A stretch of DNA of 48,157 nt from Bacteroidota bacterium (GCA_004293265.1 RDXZ01000017.1:1-48157), one strand, 5' to 3'. Positions 6,259 to 14,125 are shown, counted from the stretch's first letter. Program-made: numbers and translations. The notes: generated by a model from the sequence alone, not told the origin.

Positions 6259-8664
6259 TTACTTGCCTTTCATTCTTTCTTTTTCTTCTTCGAGAGCAGT
6301 TTTTCTATTTTCTTTTTTGTTAAATAAATTTTTTCCAAAACGATAACTAAAAGAAATAGTAAAAACTCGTGTATCATATCTATAAAAACCATTGGCATTA
6401 ATATCAGCAAATTTTGTTTCATTTCTATATACTTCTGCCCAAAAAATATCATTCATAAACGCTTTCAAAGTAGCATTATCATTCCAAATACTTTTTTGAA
6501 ATCCCATACTCAAAAGCCACATTGGTTTTTGTTGCAAAATTCCTTGTGCTTGTCCTGATTTATAATTGCCCGAAACTTCAAAAGTAATTTTTTTAGGTAA
6601 TGTTATTTCGTGTTGCCAAGTCAAAGAATATGCCCAAGAATTATTATTTAAAGGGGTATCTAAATACAAACCACTATAAGCATTATGAAAAAAGTTTATA
6701 AAGTGATTCATTTGCCATTTTTTTGTAATCGGCAAAGAAACGTTGGTACTTATACCATAATTAACAAATTTTGCCAAATTATCTTCTGTATAAATCATTT
6801 CTCTTGTGGTAGAATTTTGTTTTAAAACATCAGTCAAAGCAAAATCTGTTTGAGAATAATTGGCAGTAATTTGTAGCCATTCATCAAAACGATAATTAAT
6901 TTCTGAATGGTTTGTAAATTGTGGCGTAAGAAACGGATTGCCTGCCTCCGAAGCAAACAAATCTAAAAAATATACAAAAGGATTTAAAGATTTATAATTT
7001 GGTCTGTCAATTCTTCGATTATAATTAAGAGCCAAAGCATTTTTTTTATTGATTTTATAATCTAATGAAATTTGAGGAAATAAATTAAAATAATTGCGTG
7101 TAAAAACTTGATTTGTAATGACTTGATTGCCTTTTGTGGCTGTGTTTTCGCCTCGTAGTCCAAATTGATAAGTGAAATTATTTTTTTTTCCTGCAAAATT
7201 TATATAAGCCGCCCAAATATTTTCTGTATAAATAAAATGATTGGTTCGTCTTTCATCTACACTTTCCACTCCGTTGATAGTTTGTAAAAAACGCATATCA
7301 TTGTCAGTGTTTACCCAACTCCATTTTGCACCCATTTCTAACTTTGATTTTTTTATTTTTCGGGAATAATCTACTTTAAACGCATAAATATCCATCAAAG
7401 TTGGTACTTTGCTATTCAATAAAAAAATGGGAGCAATTTCGACTCCCGCTTGATTATAAGTGCGTGTAGCAAAACCTTGCGGATTTCTTTGGTCAAATTT
7501 AGCATAATCTGCATCAAAAGAAAATTCTGAAAGACTATCTTTTTGATAACGTATATAAAAATTAGTCGTAAATTCTCTAAAAAAATCTTTACTAAAATCC
7601 TGTGTAACCAATCTTTGTGTCAAGCCAATATCATCAGAAAGTTTGGTTTCATTGCCTCCCAGCCAACTATTTGAAGTTTGTAAACCTTGCCCTTGTATGC
7701 CTATCGTGAGCGTAGGCGTGAGGTTAAAATCTGCTCCCAATTTCAAAGTATGTGTAACGTTTGGCACTCGATAATACGCATCTTGATTAAAAAAAGTGTT
7801 GCCTTGTGTTCCCACAATTACTCGATTGCTTTTATAATTGTTCATCCAAACATCATAATTAAAATCATAATTGGCGGTTAGATTTGTAATTCCTTTTTTA
7901 TAACTCAAATGAATCCCTGAATTTTGTTTCGAAAACCAACCTTGCCCTGCACTCAAAGTAAGCGTTCCGTTGAGTCCATTCATAGCATTTTTTTTGAGTT
8001 TGATATTGATATAACCTGCATTTCCTTCGGCATCAAATTTTGCTGAAGGTGTAGTGGATATTTCTACTGACGAGATTTGATTGGCAGGCAAACTTTTTAA
8101 CAATCGTCCTACTTGTTCATCGCTCAAATAAGTTGGTTTTCCGTCAATCAAAACCAATACTTCTTTTCTACCTTTCAAAGAAAGTCCGCCATTTTGGTCG
8201 ACGCTTACGCCTGGCGCTCTTTTCAAAATATCGGAAGAGGACAAACCGTTGCTAAAAACACTGCTTTCAACGTTCAAAATAGTTTTATCGGCATCATATT
8301 CCACAAAATTTTTTTTGGCAAATATTTCTACACTTTCCAAATTTTTTATATCTTCTTGTAAAACAATATCAAGATCGATATTATTTTGATTTTCGTTTGA
8401 GAAAACAGAAGAATATTTGTTTATATAACCAATTTGACTTATTTTTAGATAGTAATTGCCTTTTTTTGTAGGAATTTCAAAACTAAATTTTCCATCTAAG
8501 TCACTTAATTGTCCTGTAACTACACTCGAATCAGGTAATATATGTAAACTTACATTGACAAATTCGATATTTTCTTGTTTTTCGTTTTTGATTTGTCCTG
8601 TGATTTGAGCAAAACTAAAAAAAATATTGCTCAAAAAAAATAATATGAGTAAAAATAAACGCAC
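6259..8664 (-). CDS. TonB-dependent receptor-type outer-membrane beta-barrel protein with regulatory-like N-domain
   Basis: 801 residues. A signal peptide (ending SFAQ near residue 19) is followed by a carboxypeptidase-regulatory-like beta-sandwich (ITGQIKNEKQENIEFVNVSLH...YYLKISQIGY). Next comes a plug domain with SSSDILKRAPGVSVDQNGGLSLKGRKEVLVLIDGKPTYL and VEISTTPSAKFDAEGNAGYINIKLKK, then a long barrel ending in FSYRFGKNLF before a charged tail. This matches the 'outer membrane protein beta-barrel' receptor class of Bacteroidota, not the SusC class, and no SusD-type gene is adjacent. The transported ligand cannot be read. The start codon is GTG; no nearby in-frame ATG exists. The final 20 residues after the barrel are unusually charged for such a protein. 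Confidence 0.9.
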   Translation of the reverse strand: MRLFLLILFFLSNIFFSFAQITGQIKNEKQENIEFVNVSLHILPDSSVVTGQLSDLDGKFSFEIPTKKGNYYLKISQIGYINKYSSVFSNENQNNIDLDIVLQEDIKNLESVEIFAKKNFVEYDADKTILNVESSVFSNGLSSSDILKRAPGVSVDQNGGLSLKGRKEVLVLIDGKPTYLSDEQVGRLLKSLPANQISSVEISTTPSAKFDAEGNAGYINIKLKKNAMNGLNGTLTLSAGQGWFSKQNSGIHLSYKKGITNLTANYDFNYDVWMNNYKSNRVIVGTQGNTFFNQDAYYRVPNVTHTLKLGADFNLTPTLTIGIQGQGLQTSNSWLGGNETKLSDDIGLTQRLVTQDFSKDFFREFTTNFYIRYQKDSLSEFSFDADYAKFDQRNPQGFATRTYNQAGVEIAPIFLLNSKVPTLMDIYAFKVDYSRKIKKSKLEMGAKWSWVNTDNDMRFLQTINGVESVDERRTNHFIYTENIWAAYINFAGKKNNFTYQFGLRGENTATKGNQVITNQVFTRNYFNLFPQISLDYKINKKNALALNYNRRIDRPNYKSLNPFVYFLDLFASEAGNPFLTPQFTNHSEINYRFDEWLQITANYSQTDFALTDVLKQNSTTREMIYTEDNLAKFVNYGISTNVSLPITKKWQMNHFINFFHNAYSGLYLDTPLNNNSWAYSLTWQHEITLPKKITFEVSGNYKSGQAQGILQQKPMWLLSMGFQKSIWNDNATLKAFMNDIFWAEVYRNETKFADINANGFYRYDTRVFTISFSYRFGKNLFNKKENRKTALEEEKERMKGK

Positions 8665-8692
8665 TTTTTTAAAATTTAAAAAATGATTAGGA

Positions 8693-8730
8693 TAAAAAAA
8701 GTAAGTTTTTATAATTGATAAAAACTTACT
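8693..8730 (-). terminator. Intrinsic terminator downstream of murA
   Basis: Perfect 13-bp stem (arms 8700-8712 and 8718-8730, loop AATTG). On the minus strand it is followed by a run of seven Ts. It separates murA from the TonB receptor gene, which must then have its own promoter. Confidence 0.8.
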
Positions 8731-8803
8731 CTAAAAACATTTTTTACTAATATTTTGTTTCCTATCAATAGTTAAAAATTTATTATTTTTAATATTAAAA
8801 TTT

Positions 8804-8830
8804 TTGTCTAATTTTTAGAAAATTAGACAA
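8804..8830 (-). other. Hairpin in the murA 3' untranslated region
   Basis: Perfect 12-bp stem TTGTCTAATTTT / AAAATTAGACAA with a 3-nt loop, starting 6 bp after the murA stop codon. It lacks a T-run on the minus strand, so it is more likely a 3' stability hairpin than a terminator. Confidence 0.55.
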
Positions 8831-8835
8831 AAAAA

Positions 8836-10140
8836 TCAAAGCCGTCTAATTTCTGCTCCCAAAGCGTTTAATCTTTGGTCAATAAATTGATAACCTCTAT
8901 CGATTTGCTCTGCATTATCAATAATACTTGTGCCTGTTGCCGAAAGAGCCGCAATCAAAAGCGAAACTCCTGCGCGTATATCAGGCGAGGACATACGTAT
9001 GCCTTTGAGCATAATTTGTTTATCCAAACCAATTACGTTGGCTCTGTGTGGGTCGCAAAGAATGATTTTTGCGCCCATATCAATTAATTTATCCACAAAA
9101 AACAATCGACTTTCAAACATTTTTTGATGAATCAAAACCGTTCCTCTTGCTTGAATTGCGGTTACTAATACAATACTCAACAAATCAGGGGTAAATCCAG
9201 GCCAAGGTGCATCTGCCACAGTCAAAATTGAACCATCAATAAAAGTATCAATTTCATAATGACTTTGTGCAGGAATAAAAATATCATCATTTTTAAATTC
9301 CATTTGTATTCCCAAACGTGAAAAAATTTTTGGAATAATACCTAAATGCTGAAGTCCTGCATTTTTAATCGTAATTTCTGAGCCTGTCATTGCTGCCAAA
9401 CCAATAAAACTACCAATTTCAATCATATCAGGAAGCATTGTGTGTTCGGTGCCACCCAATTGTGTTACGCCTTCGATGGATAATAAATTAGAAGCGATGC
9501 CTGAAATTTTTGCACCCATTCGGTTCAACATTTTGCATAATTGTTGAATATAAGGCTCACAAGCCGCATTATAAATCGTTGTTGTGCCTTTTGCCAACAC
9601 TGCTCCCATGATAATATTAGCAGTTCCCGTTACAGATGCTTCATCAAGGAGGATATATTTTCCTTGTAAATTTTTGGCTTCAATATCATAAATATCTTTT
9701 TCTGAGTCATAATTAAAAACTGCTCCTAATTCTGCCAATCCCCAAAAATGCGTGTCTAATCTTCTTCGTCCAATTTTATCTCCGCCCGGTCTTGGTATTC
9801 TGCTTTTACCAAAGCGCCCTAAAAGGGGTCCTAAAATCATCACAGAACCGCGTAAAGATGCTCCTTTTTTCAAAAAAGTTTCACTTACTAAATAATCTAA
9901 ATCAATATTTTTGGCTTCAAAACGATAAGAGCCTTCTTTCAAAGCAGTAACTCTTACGCCTAAATCTTCCAATAATTCTATCAATTTATTCACATCTCTA
10001 ATATTAGGAATGTTATGAATAATGACAGGCTCTTCGGTCAATAAAACTGCACACAAAATTTGTAATGCTTCGTTTTTTGCTCCCTGTGGCGTGATTTCGC
10101 CTTTTAATTGTTTGCCACCTTTTACTTCAATAGAAGCCAT
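8836..10140 (-). CDS. murA: UDP-N-acetylglucosamine 1-carboxyvinyltransferase
   Basis: MurA joins enolpyruvate from PEP to UDP-GlcNAc, the first committed step of peptidoglycan synthesis, in the cytoplasm. The 434-residue length is normal. Landmarks are QGAKNEAL (Lys22/Asn23, substrate binding), SLRGS (Arg97), DMIEIGSF, RLGIQME, and MSSPDIRAG near the C-terminus. The catalytic loop reads PGGDKIGRRRLDTH: Asp121 stands where E. coli MurA has Cys115, the residue alkylated by fosfomycin. Asp enzymes are active but fosfomycin-insensitive in other phyla (Mycobacterium, Chlamydia), so intrinsic resistance of this enzyme is expected. The pseudouridine synthase gene lies upstream by 87 bp on the same strand. 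Confidence 0.97.
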   Translation of the reverse strand: MASIEVKGGKQLKGEITPQGAKNEALQILCAVLLTEEPVIIHNIPNIRDVNKLIELLEDLGVRVTALKEGSYRFEAKNIDLDYLVSETFLKKGASLRGSVMILGPLLGRFGKSRIPRPGGDKIGRRRLDTHFWGLAELGAVFNYDSEKDIYDIEAKNLQGKYILLDEASVTGTANIIMGAVLAKGTTTIYNAACEPYIQQLCKMLNRMGAKISGIASNLLSIEGVTQLGGTEHTMLPDMIEIGSFIGLAAMTGSEITIKNAGLQHLGIIPKIFSRLGIQMEFKNDDIFIPAQSHYEIDTFIDGSILTVADAPWPGFTPDLLSIVLVTAIQARGTVLIHQKMFESRLFFVDKLIDMGAKIILCDPHRANVIGLDKQIMLKGIRMSSPDIRAGVSLLIAALSATGTSIIDNAEQIDRGYQFIDQRLNALGAEIRRL

Positions 10141-10227
10141 TTTTTTATATTTTTATTGTTCGAACTTTAATTAAAACAGTAATTTGTAAAGAAACCATAA
10201 ATTGTTCATTATAAAATTTGGATAAAA

Positions 10228-10950
10228 TTAGTACAAAAAGTCTAACATTTTATCATCAATTTCTTCATTATCCAACACTAAAAATTGCTCCCAAAAATCA
10301 TTTTCAGGAACTCCTGCTTTGATAAGCATTGGTTCTTTTTTGATGGGATGTACAAAATAAGCACGTCTTGAGTGCAGATTAATATTACCATCAAAATTTG
10401 GTTTACTAAATCCATATTTTACATCACCTCTAATCGGACAGCCCATTGAAGCCAATTGCACTCTGATTTGATGAGGGCGACCTGTTATCGGATTTACTTC
10501 TATCAAAAAATGGTCGTTCAATTCACCTAAAACTCTATAATTGAGTTCGGCTTTCAAAGCGTTTTCGTATGGATAATCATAAGCGGTAACGAAATTTCTT
10601 TTTTCATCTTTCAATAACCAATGCGTCAATTTTCCTTTTTCTTCTTTTGGTTTTCTTTTTACGATTGCCCAATAAGTTTTTTGAATTTTTCTTTCTCTAA
10701 AAACCTCTGTCATTCTTTCCAAGCCTTTGGAAGTGCGTGCCAAAATAATCAAACCACTCACAGGTCTATCTAATCGATGCGGAACACCTAAAAAAACATC
10801 ACCCGGTTTTTCATATTTTTCTTTGATATATTCTTTGGCATAATCTGACAAACATTTATCGCGTGTGTTATCGGCTTGTGTGAGCAATCCTGCTGGTTTG
10901 TTTACAATCAATAAATGATTATCTTCGTATAATATTTGAAAAGGATACAT
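10228..10950 (-). CDS. RluA-family pseudouridine synthase
   Basis: A 240-residue enzyme converting uridine to pseudouridine in rRNA or tRNA. It begins with the typical FQILYEDNHLLIVNKPAGLLTQ. The catalytic motif HRLDRPVSGLIILARTSKG supplies the Asp nucleophile, and later family motifs are present (ALKAELNYRVLG, EVNPITGRPHQIRVQLASMGCPIRGDVKYG, LHSRRAYF). There is no N-terminal S4 domain, so it resembles the short RluA/TruC type; the target uridine cannot be inferred. A -7 element TAACTTTG lies upstream at 10998-10991 (minus strand). It lies upstream of murA and may be co-transcribed with it. Confidence 0.9.
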   Translation of the reverse strand: MYPFQILYEDNHLLIVNKPAGLLTQADNTRDKCLSDYAKEYIKEKYEKPGDVFLGVPHRLDRPVSGLIILARTSKGLERMTEVFRERKIQKTYWAIVKRKPKEEKGKLTHWLLKDEKRNFVTAYDYPYENALKAELNYRVLGELNDHFLIEVNPITGRPHQIRVQLASMGCPIRGDVKYGFSKPNFDGNINLHSRRAYFVHPIKKEPMLIKAGVPENDFWEQFLVLDNEEIDDKMLDFLY

Positions 10951-10990
10951 ATTTTATTTCTATTTATATTTTTTATTTTCATTTTTGGTG

Positions 10991-10998
10991 CAAAGTTA
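10991..10998 (-). promoter_or_regulatory. -7 promoter element for the pseudouridine synthase gene
   Basis: Minus-strand TAACTTTG matches TAnnTTTG, about 40 bp before the start codon. No TTTG is found at the -33 distance, so support is partial. Confidence 0.4.
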
Positions 10999-11160
10999 GT
11001 GATTTTTTTTATTTTTTTTTTATTTATGTTTATAAGTTCAAAAAACTTTTGGTGTTTTTAAAAAAAAATATCAAAAATAAATATAAGCATATTTTTTGTG
11101 GTTTAGAAAAAGATTATTTTTTGTCTTTATTGATTATCTTTTAATATTTCTTAAAATTAT

Positions 11161-11430
11161 ATGAATTTTATTTCTAAAAAAACTGCTGAAACGATATTAA
11201 CCAAGTTTAAAACGGGCATCACGTATCAAAATTCTCCTGATAAAGATGGTGATTATCTTGTTTTTCAGTACAATTCAATGCTTCAAAAAATGGTTTTGAC
11301 AACCAAATCTTATGAAAATCCTACTTATGAACAAGCAATATTACATACTGAAGAAGAATTTGTAAAATATTTGATGGAAATAGGAGAGGATAGTTTTCAA
11401 GGAAAGGAACTTAAAAATTTGATTGGATAG
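11161..11430 (+). CDS. Small hypothetical protein (89 aa)
   Basis: Not recognised. It is a soluble protein of 89 residues, rich in Lys and Glu, without signal peptide or Cys. Predicted pattern: an N-terminal helix (KKTAETILTKFKTG), two strands (DYLVFQYNSMLQKMVLTTKSY), then a helix from an acidic segment (YEQAILHTEEEFVKYLMEIGED). The long hairpin-repeat region begins 22 bp after the stop. Preceded by 210 bp of AT-rich intergenic DNA, so it is probably its own unit. Confidence 0.65.
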   Translation: MNFISKKTAETILTKFKTGITYQNSPDKDGDYLVFQYNSMLQKMVLTTKSYENPTYEQAILHTEEEFVKYLMEIGEDSFQGKELKNLIG

Positions 11431-11451
11431 AAAATATTTTAGAAAAATTTG

Positions 11452-11880
11452 ATAACTGAAAATTATTTTCTGGTAATTTTCAGATTGGCGATATAGCAGT
11501 TGTCAATGTCGCAGTTGTCAATGTCGAAGACTTGACAATCTGCGACATCGATAACTGAAAATTATTTTCTGGTAATTTTCAGATTGGCGATGTAGCAGTT
11601 GTCAATGTCGAAGACTTGACAATCTGCGACATTGACAACTGAAAATTATTTTCTGGTAATTTTCAGATTGTCAAGTCTTCGACATTGACAACTGAAAATT
11701 ACCAGAAAATATTTTTTTTTTTTCGAAGTTATTATCAACTCTGACAAAGTTTTGAACTTTATTCGATATCGCAGTTATCAATGTCGCAGTTGGCGATGTG
11801 GCAGTTGGCGATGTAGCAGTTGTCAATGTCGAAGACTTGACAATCTGCGACATCGACAACTGCGACAACTGCAACCTCAA
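11452..11880. repeat. Composite array of nested hairpin repeats (locus A)
   Basis: About 430 bp are built almost wholly from two modules. Module H is a 31-nt hairpin (arms CAGTTGTCAATGTC and GACTTGACAATCTG, loop GAA) at 11512-11542, 11596-11626 and 11817-11847, and inverted at 11664-11694. Module S is a 28-nt hairpin with perfect 10-bp arms CTGAAAATTA/TAATTTTCAG at 11456-11483, 11555-11582 and 11639-11666. H and S alternate as a tandem repeat with periods of 99 and then 84 bp; the 15-bp difference is one extra copy of the word GCAGTTGTCAATGTC. A spacer (11711-11765) resembles 27461-27500. There is no convincing coding capacity. It lies between two plus-strand genes. Confidence 0.9.
11648..11710. 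repeat. 63-bp inverted repeat inside locus A
   Basis: Outer arms ATTTTCTGGTAATTTTCAG (11648-11666) and its exact reverse complement (11692-11710) enclose an inverted module H hairpin. As RNA or cruciform DNA this would be one long stem of about 30 bp with minor bulges. Confidence 0.85.
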
Positions 11881-11955
11881 CAGAAAATTTATTTTTCTCC
11901 TCATTTATTAACTATTTTTGTGAAAAAAACGTTCTAAAAAGAAAACAAAAAATCT

Positions 11956-12486
11956 ATGAAACAAATATTTTTATTATATATAAGTATTTTTTTTGGTTTT
12001 GGTCTGATGGCACAAAACGAAAACCCAAATTTTGAAGAAGCAAAAAAAAATATGCAAGATGGTAATTATACAAAAGCCATCAAACTGCTCAATAAAACTA
12101 TCAAAGATAGACCTGAATGGGCTGAGGCATATCTCAAAAGAGGACAAGCGTATTATGAATTAAACAAATACAAAGAAATGGTCAAAGATTGTGAAAAGGC
12201 TTTGGAATTGGACAAAAATTTGATACAAGCACATTTTAATCTCGGAATTGCCAAATACAATCTCAAAGATTATACAAATGCCATCGTACATCTGACTATT
12301 TTTTTAGAAAAAATACCTAATGATGCCGAAGCAATGGGCTGGAGAGGTATGTCTAATTTTTATCTCAAAAATAAAAAATTAGCGTGTAAAGATTGGGAAA
12401 CCGCTATTTATTTGGGAAATTCTTATGTCAAACCTTATTATAATAAAAATTGTCAAGAAGAAAATGCTTCACAAGGAAAAGATTAA
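11956..12486 (+). CDS. Exported TPR repeat protein
   Basis: 176 residues. The signal peptide runs over residues 1-20 (MKQIFLLYISIFFGFGLMAQ). Then come about four tetratricopeptide repeats: FEEAKKNMQDGNYTKAIKLLNKTIKDRP, AEAYLKRGQAYYELNKYKEMVKDCEKALEL, IQAHFNLGIAKYNLKDYTNAIVHL, and AEAMGWRGMSNFYLKNKKLACKDWETAIYLGN. It should act in the periplasm as a protein-interaction scaffold. The last repeat with a Cys (KLACKDWETA) resembles the CKDW motif common in Bacteroidota TPR proteins. The VLRF1 gene starts 11 bp after the stop, so the two are probably an operon even though the products should be in different compartments. Confidence 0.88.
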   Translation: MKQIFLLYISIFFGFGLMAQNENPNFEEAKKNMQDGNYTKAIKLLNKTIKDRPEWAEAYLKRGQAYYELNKYKEMVKDCEKALELDKNLIQAHFNLGIAKYNLKDYTNAIVHLTIFLEKIPNDAEAMGWRGMSNFYLKNKKLACKDWETAIYLGNSYVKPYYNKNCQEENASQGKD

Positions 12487-12497
12487 AGGAATTAAAA

Positions 12498-13151
12498 ATG
12501 AATGAAAAAATAATTAGTTATCAAAATTTTTACGAGATAATTCACGAAGATATTTTACCTCAAATTGCTTCGTGGCAAATACAAAAACATAGGATTTTTA
12601 AAGAAAATCAAAACGAAAAAATAAGTTATCATTTGCCTTTATTGATAGATGAAATACTTGAAAATCAATCTTTTAAAGATTTTTTATTACAAATTCCACC
12701 TTTTCCTAACGACTATATTGTGCTTTTGATACAAGCAGGAAGTGCGGTCATTGGGCAGTATGAAGAAGGAAAATTGGTTAATCATAAAGTCATCAAAAAA
12801 TATATGGTGCGTGCCGCACAAGGCAAAGCACAACTCAAACATCTAAACAGCAAAGGAAAATCTAAATTGGGTTCGAGAATCAGATTAGCACAAACTAAAG
12901 ATTTTTTTGAGGAAATAAATCAAAAATTAGAAGAATGGGAAATTACAAATATTCCATTTATTTTTTATAGTGGCTCGATTGATTGTTGGAATTTATTATT
13001 TGAATCAAAAATAAATTGTCCTTTTGAAAAAAAAGATAAAAGACTTAGAAAAGTACCTCTATTGGTTCATACGCCAGATTTTGAAGAACTTTTAAGAATT
13101 AATGAATTTATTTTGAACGCAAAAAAAGAAACTAAAGAATTTTTTTTATGA
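12498..13151 (+). CDS. Vms1-like release factor domain protein (VLRF1, eRF1-related)
   Basis: A 217-residue protein that I align by eye to the catalytic domain of eukaryotic Vms1/ANKZF1. The core is GSAVIGQYEEGKLVNHKVI (81-99), KKYMVRAAQGKAQ (100-112), SKLGSRIRLAQTKDFFEEINQKLEEW (122-147), then IFYSG and RLRKVPLLVHTPDFEELLRI. In Vms1-type proteins the loop after 'HK...Y.VR' carries a GxxQ motif whose Gln (here Gln112 in GKAQ) is needed to release nascent chains from peptidyl-tRNA in ribosome quality control. The N-terminal 70 residues are unrelated, and no zinc finger, ankyrin or VIM segment is present. The ATG at 12498 is chosen over an upstream start that would overlap the TPR gene; AAAGGA precedes it. 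An RqcH homologue is at 37923-39539. Confidence 0.75.
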   Translation: MNEKIISYQNFYEIIHEDILPQIASWQIQKHRIFKENQNEKISYHLPLLIDEILENQSFKDFLLQIPPFPNDYIVLLIQAGSAVIGQYEEGKLVNHKVIKKYMVRAAQGKAQLKHLNSKGKSKLGSRIRLAQTKDFFEEINQKLEEWEITNIPFIFYSGSIDCWNLLFESKINCPFEKKDKRLRKVPLLVHTPDFEELLRINEFILNAKKETKEFFL

Positions 13152-13176
13152 AAAAATAAAAAAAAACTTACATTTA

Positions 13177-13208
13177 TTTGGAAGTGTCAAAAATATAGCC
13201 GTACTTTG
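13177..13208 (+). promoter_or_regulatory. Probable promoter of the Lys/Glu-rich lipoprotein gene
   Basis: -33 TTTG (13177-13180), a 21-nt spacer, and a -7-like TACTTTG (13202-13208, one base short of TAnnTTTG). It lies about 65 bp before the start codon. Confidence 0.45.
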
Positions 13209-13272
13209 CACCACAATTGAAAAATTGAATCTAAAAGTTTTATTTTAAACACTTAAAAAACATTTTAAAATT

Positions 13273-13524
13273 ATGAAATTTGTAAAAATTCTTGCATTTG
13301 TAGCAATCGCTACTTTCTCTTTCACTGCTTGTGGCGGTGCTGACAAAAAAGAAGGAACTGAAGAGAAAAAAGAAGAAAAAGCTGAAGACAAAAAAGAAGA
13401 AGCTAAACCTGAAGAGAAAAAAGAAGAGGTTAAAGCTGATACAGCTAAAAAAGAAGAGAAAAAAGAAGAGGCTAAGCCAGATCCTAAAAAAGACGAAGCT
13501 AAAAAACCAGAAGTTAAAAAATAA
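13273..13524 (+). CDS. Lys/Glu-rich lipoprotein (83 aa)
   Basis: A type II signal peptide (MKFVKILAFVAIATFSFTAC, lipobox FTAC, Cys20) is followed by about 60 residues made almost only of Lys, Glu, Ala, Asp and Pro, in repeated KKEEAKPEEKKEE-like units. The mature part has no predicted fold; it is probably an extended, highly charged chain tethered to the outer membrane. It has its own likely promoter and a strong terminator at 13553-13589. Repetitive AAAGAAGA codons create long open frames on the opposite strand that are not genes. Function is unknown. Confidence 0.8.
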   Translation: MKFVKILAFVAIATFSFTACGGADKKEGTEEKKEEKAEDKKEEAKPEEKKEEVKADTAKKEEKKEEAKPDPKKDEAKKPEVKK

Positions 13525-13552
13525 TTTCTTTTTGGCAAGTCCTAAAAAATAT

Positions 13553-13589
13553 AAAAACACAATCAAATCTAATTTGGTTGTGTTTTTTT
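13553..13589 (+). terminator. Intrinsic terminator of the Lys/Glu-rich lipoprotein gene
   Basis: Stem AAACACAATCAAAT / ATTTGGTTGTGTTT with a 3-4-nt loop, followed by a run of eight Ts. Confidence 0.85.
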
Positions 13590-13711
13590 TGATTTATACG
13601 TGCGTTGTGTTTTATGATTTTTTAGTATAAATTTTTGGTTACATAAAAAAAATAGGTTTTTCAAGTATTTTAACACTTAAAAAAACCTATTTTTTATAAT
13701 TTTTGTTAAGA

Positions 13712-14125
13712 TTATTTTTTCAATAAATCTCTAATTTCAGATAATAAAACTTCAGATGCTGTTGGTTCTGCAGGAGGTGCAGGTGCAGCCGCTTCTTTTT
13801 TAACGAGTTTGTTTACTGCTTTTACCATCATAAAAATAACAAAAGCCAAAATAACGAAGTTAATAATAATAGTTACAAAATTACCCCAAGCCAAAACAGG
13901 TCCGAGTTTTTTTGCTTCTACTAATGGCAAACCTGCTTTCACTTTTTCAGAAAGAGGAATATACAAATTACTAAAATCAGCCTGAAAAACAATACCTACA
14001 AGTGGCATAATAATATCACTGACTAACGAAGTTGTGATGCCACCAAAAGCACCCCCAATGATAACTCCTACCGCGAGGTCAAATACATTGCCTCTCAAAA
14101 TAAACGCTTTAAATTCTTTAAACAT
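13712..14125 (-). CDS. mscL: Large-conductance mechanosensitive channel
   Basis: MscL forms a homopentameric inner-membrane pore that opens under membrane tension during osmotic downshock. The 137-residue length is typical. The N-terminal amphipathic helix and TM1 read [40 protein letters not shown], the family signature. TM2 is [25 protein letters not shown], followed by an Ala/Pro linker and the C-terminal helix bundle segment [11 protein letters not shown]. The periplasmic loop is of normal length. A -7 element TACTTTTG lies at 14217-14210 on the minus strand, about 85 bp upstream. It is divergent from the MBL hydrolase gene. Confidence 0.97.
   Translation of the reverse strand: MFKEFKAFILRGNVFDLAVGVIIGGAFGGITTSLVSDIIMPLVGIVFQADFSNLYIPLSEKVKAGLPLVEAKKLGPVLAWGNFVTIIINFVILAFVIFMMVKAVNKLVKKEAAAPAPPAEPTASEVLLSEIRDLLKK

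Noticed and set aside
11452-11880. Possible CRISPR or integron-like array
   Set aside because: Units invert and overlap, there are no unique spacers, and no integrase or cas gene is near.
11671-11937. Two overlapping open frames in repeat locus A, one per strand
   Set aside because: They consist of translated repeat words (Thr/Ala/Ser-rich or Cys/Arg-rich) with no start context or homologues expected. Open by composition of the 15-bp unit, which is a multiple of three.
12450-12497. 16-codon N-terminal extension of the VLRF1 protein
   Set aside because: It overlaps the TPR gene and lies outside the conserved region. The ATG at 12498 follows the TPR stop at normal operon distance.
13240-13630. 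Long open frames opposite or offset to the Lys/Glu-rich lipoprotein gene
   Set aside because: They are shadows of the AAAGAAGA repeats (Phe/Ser-rich on the other strand, Lys-rich in another frame). The lipoprotein frame alone has a lipobox, promoter and terminator.
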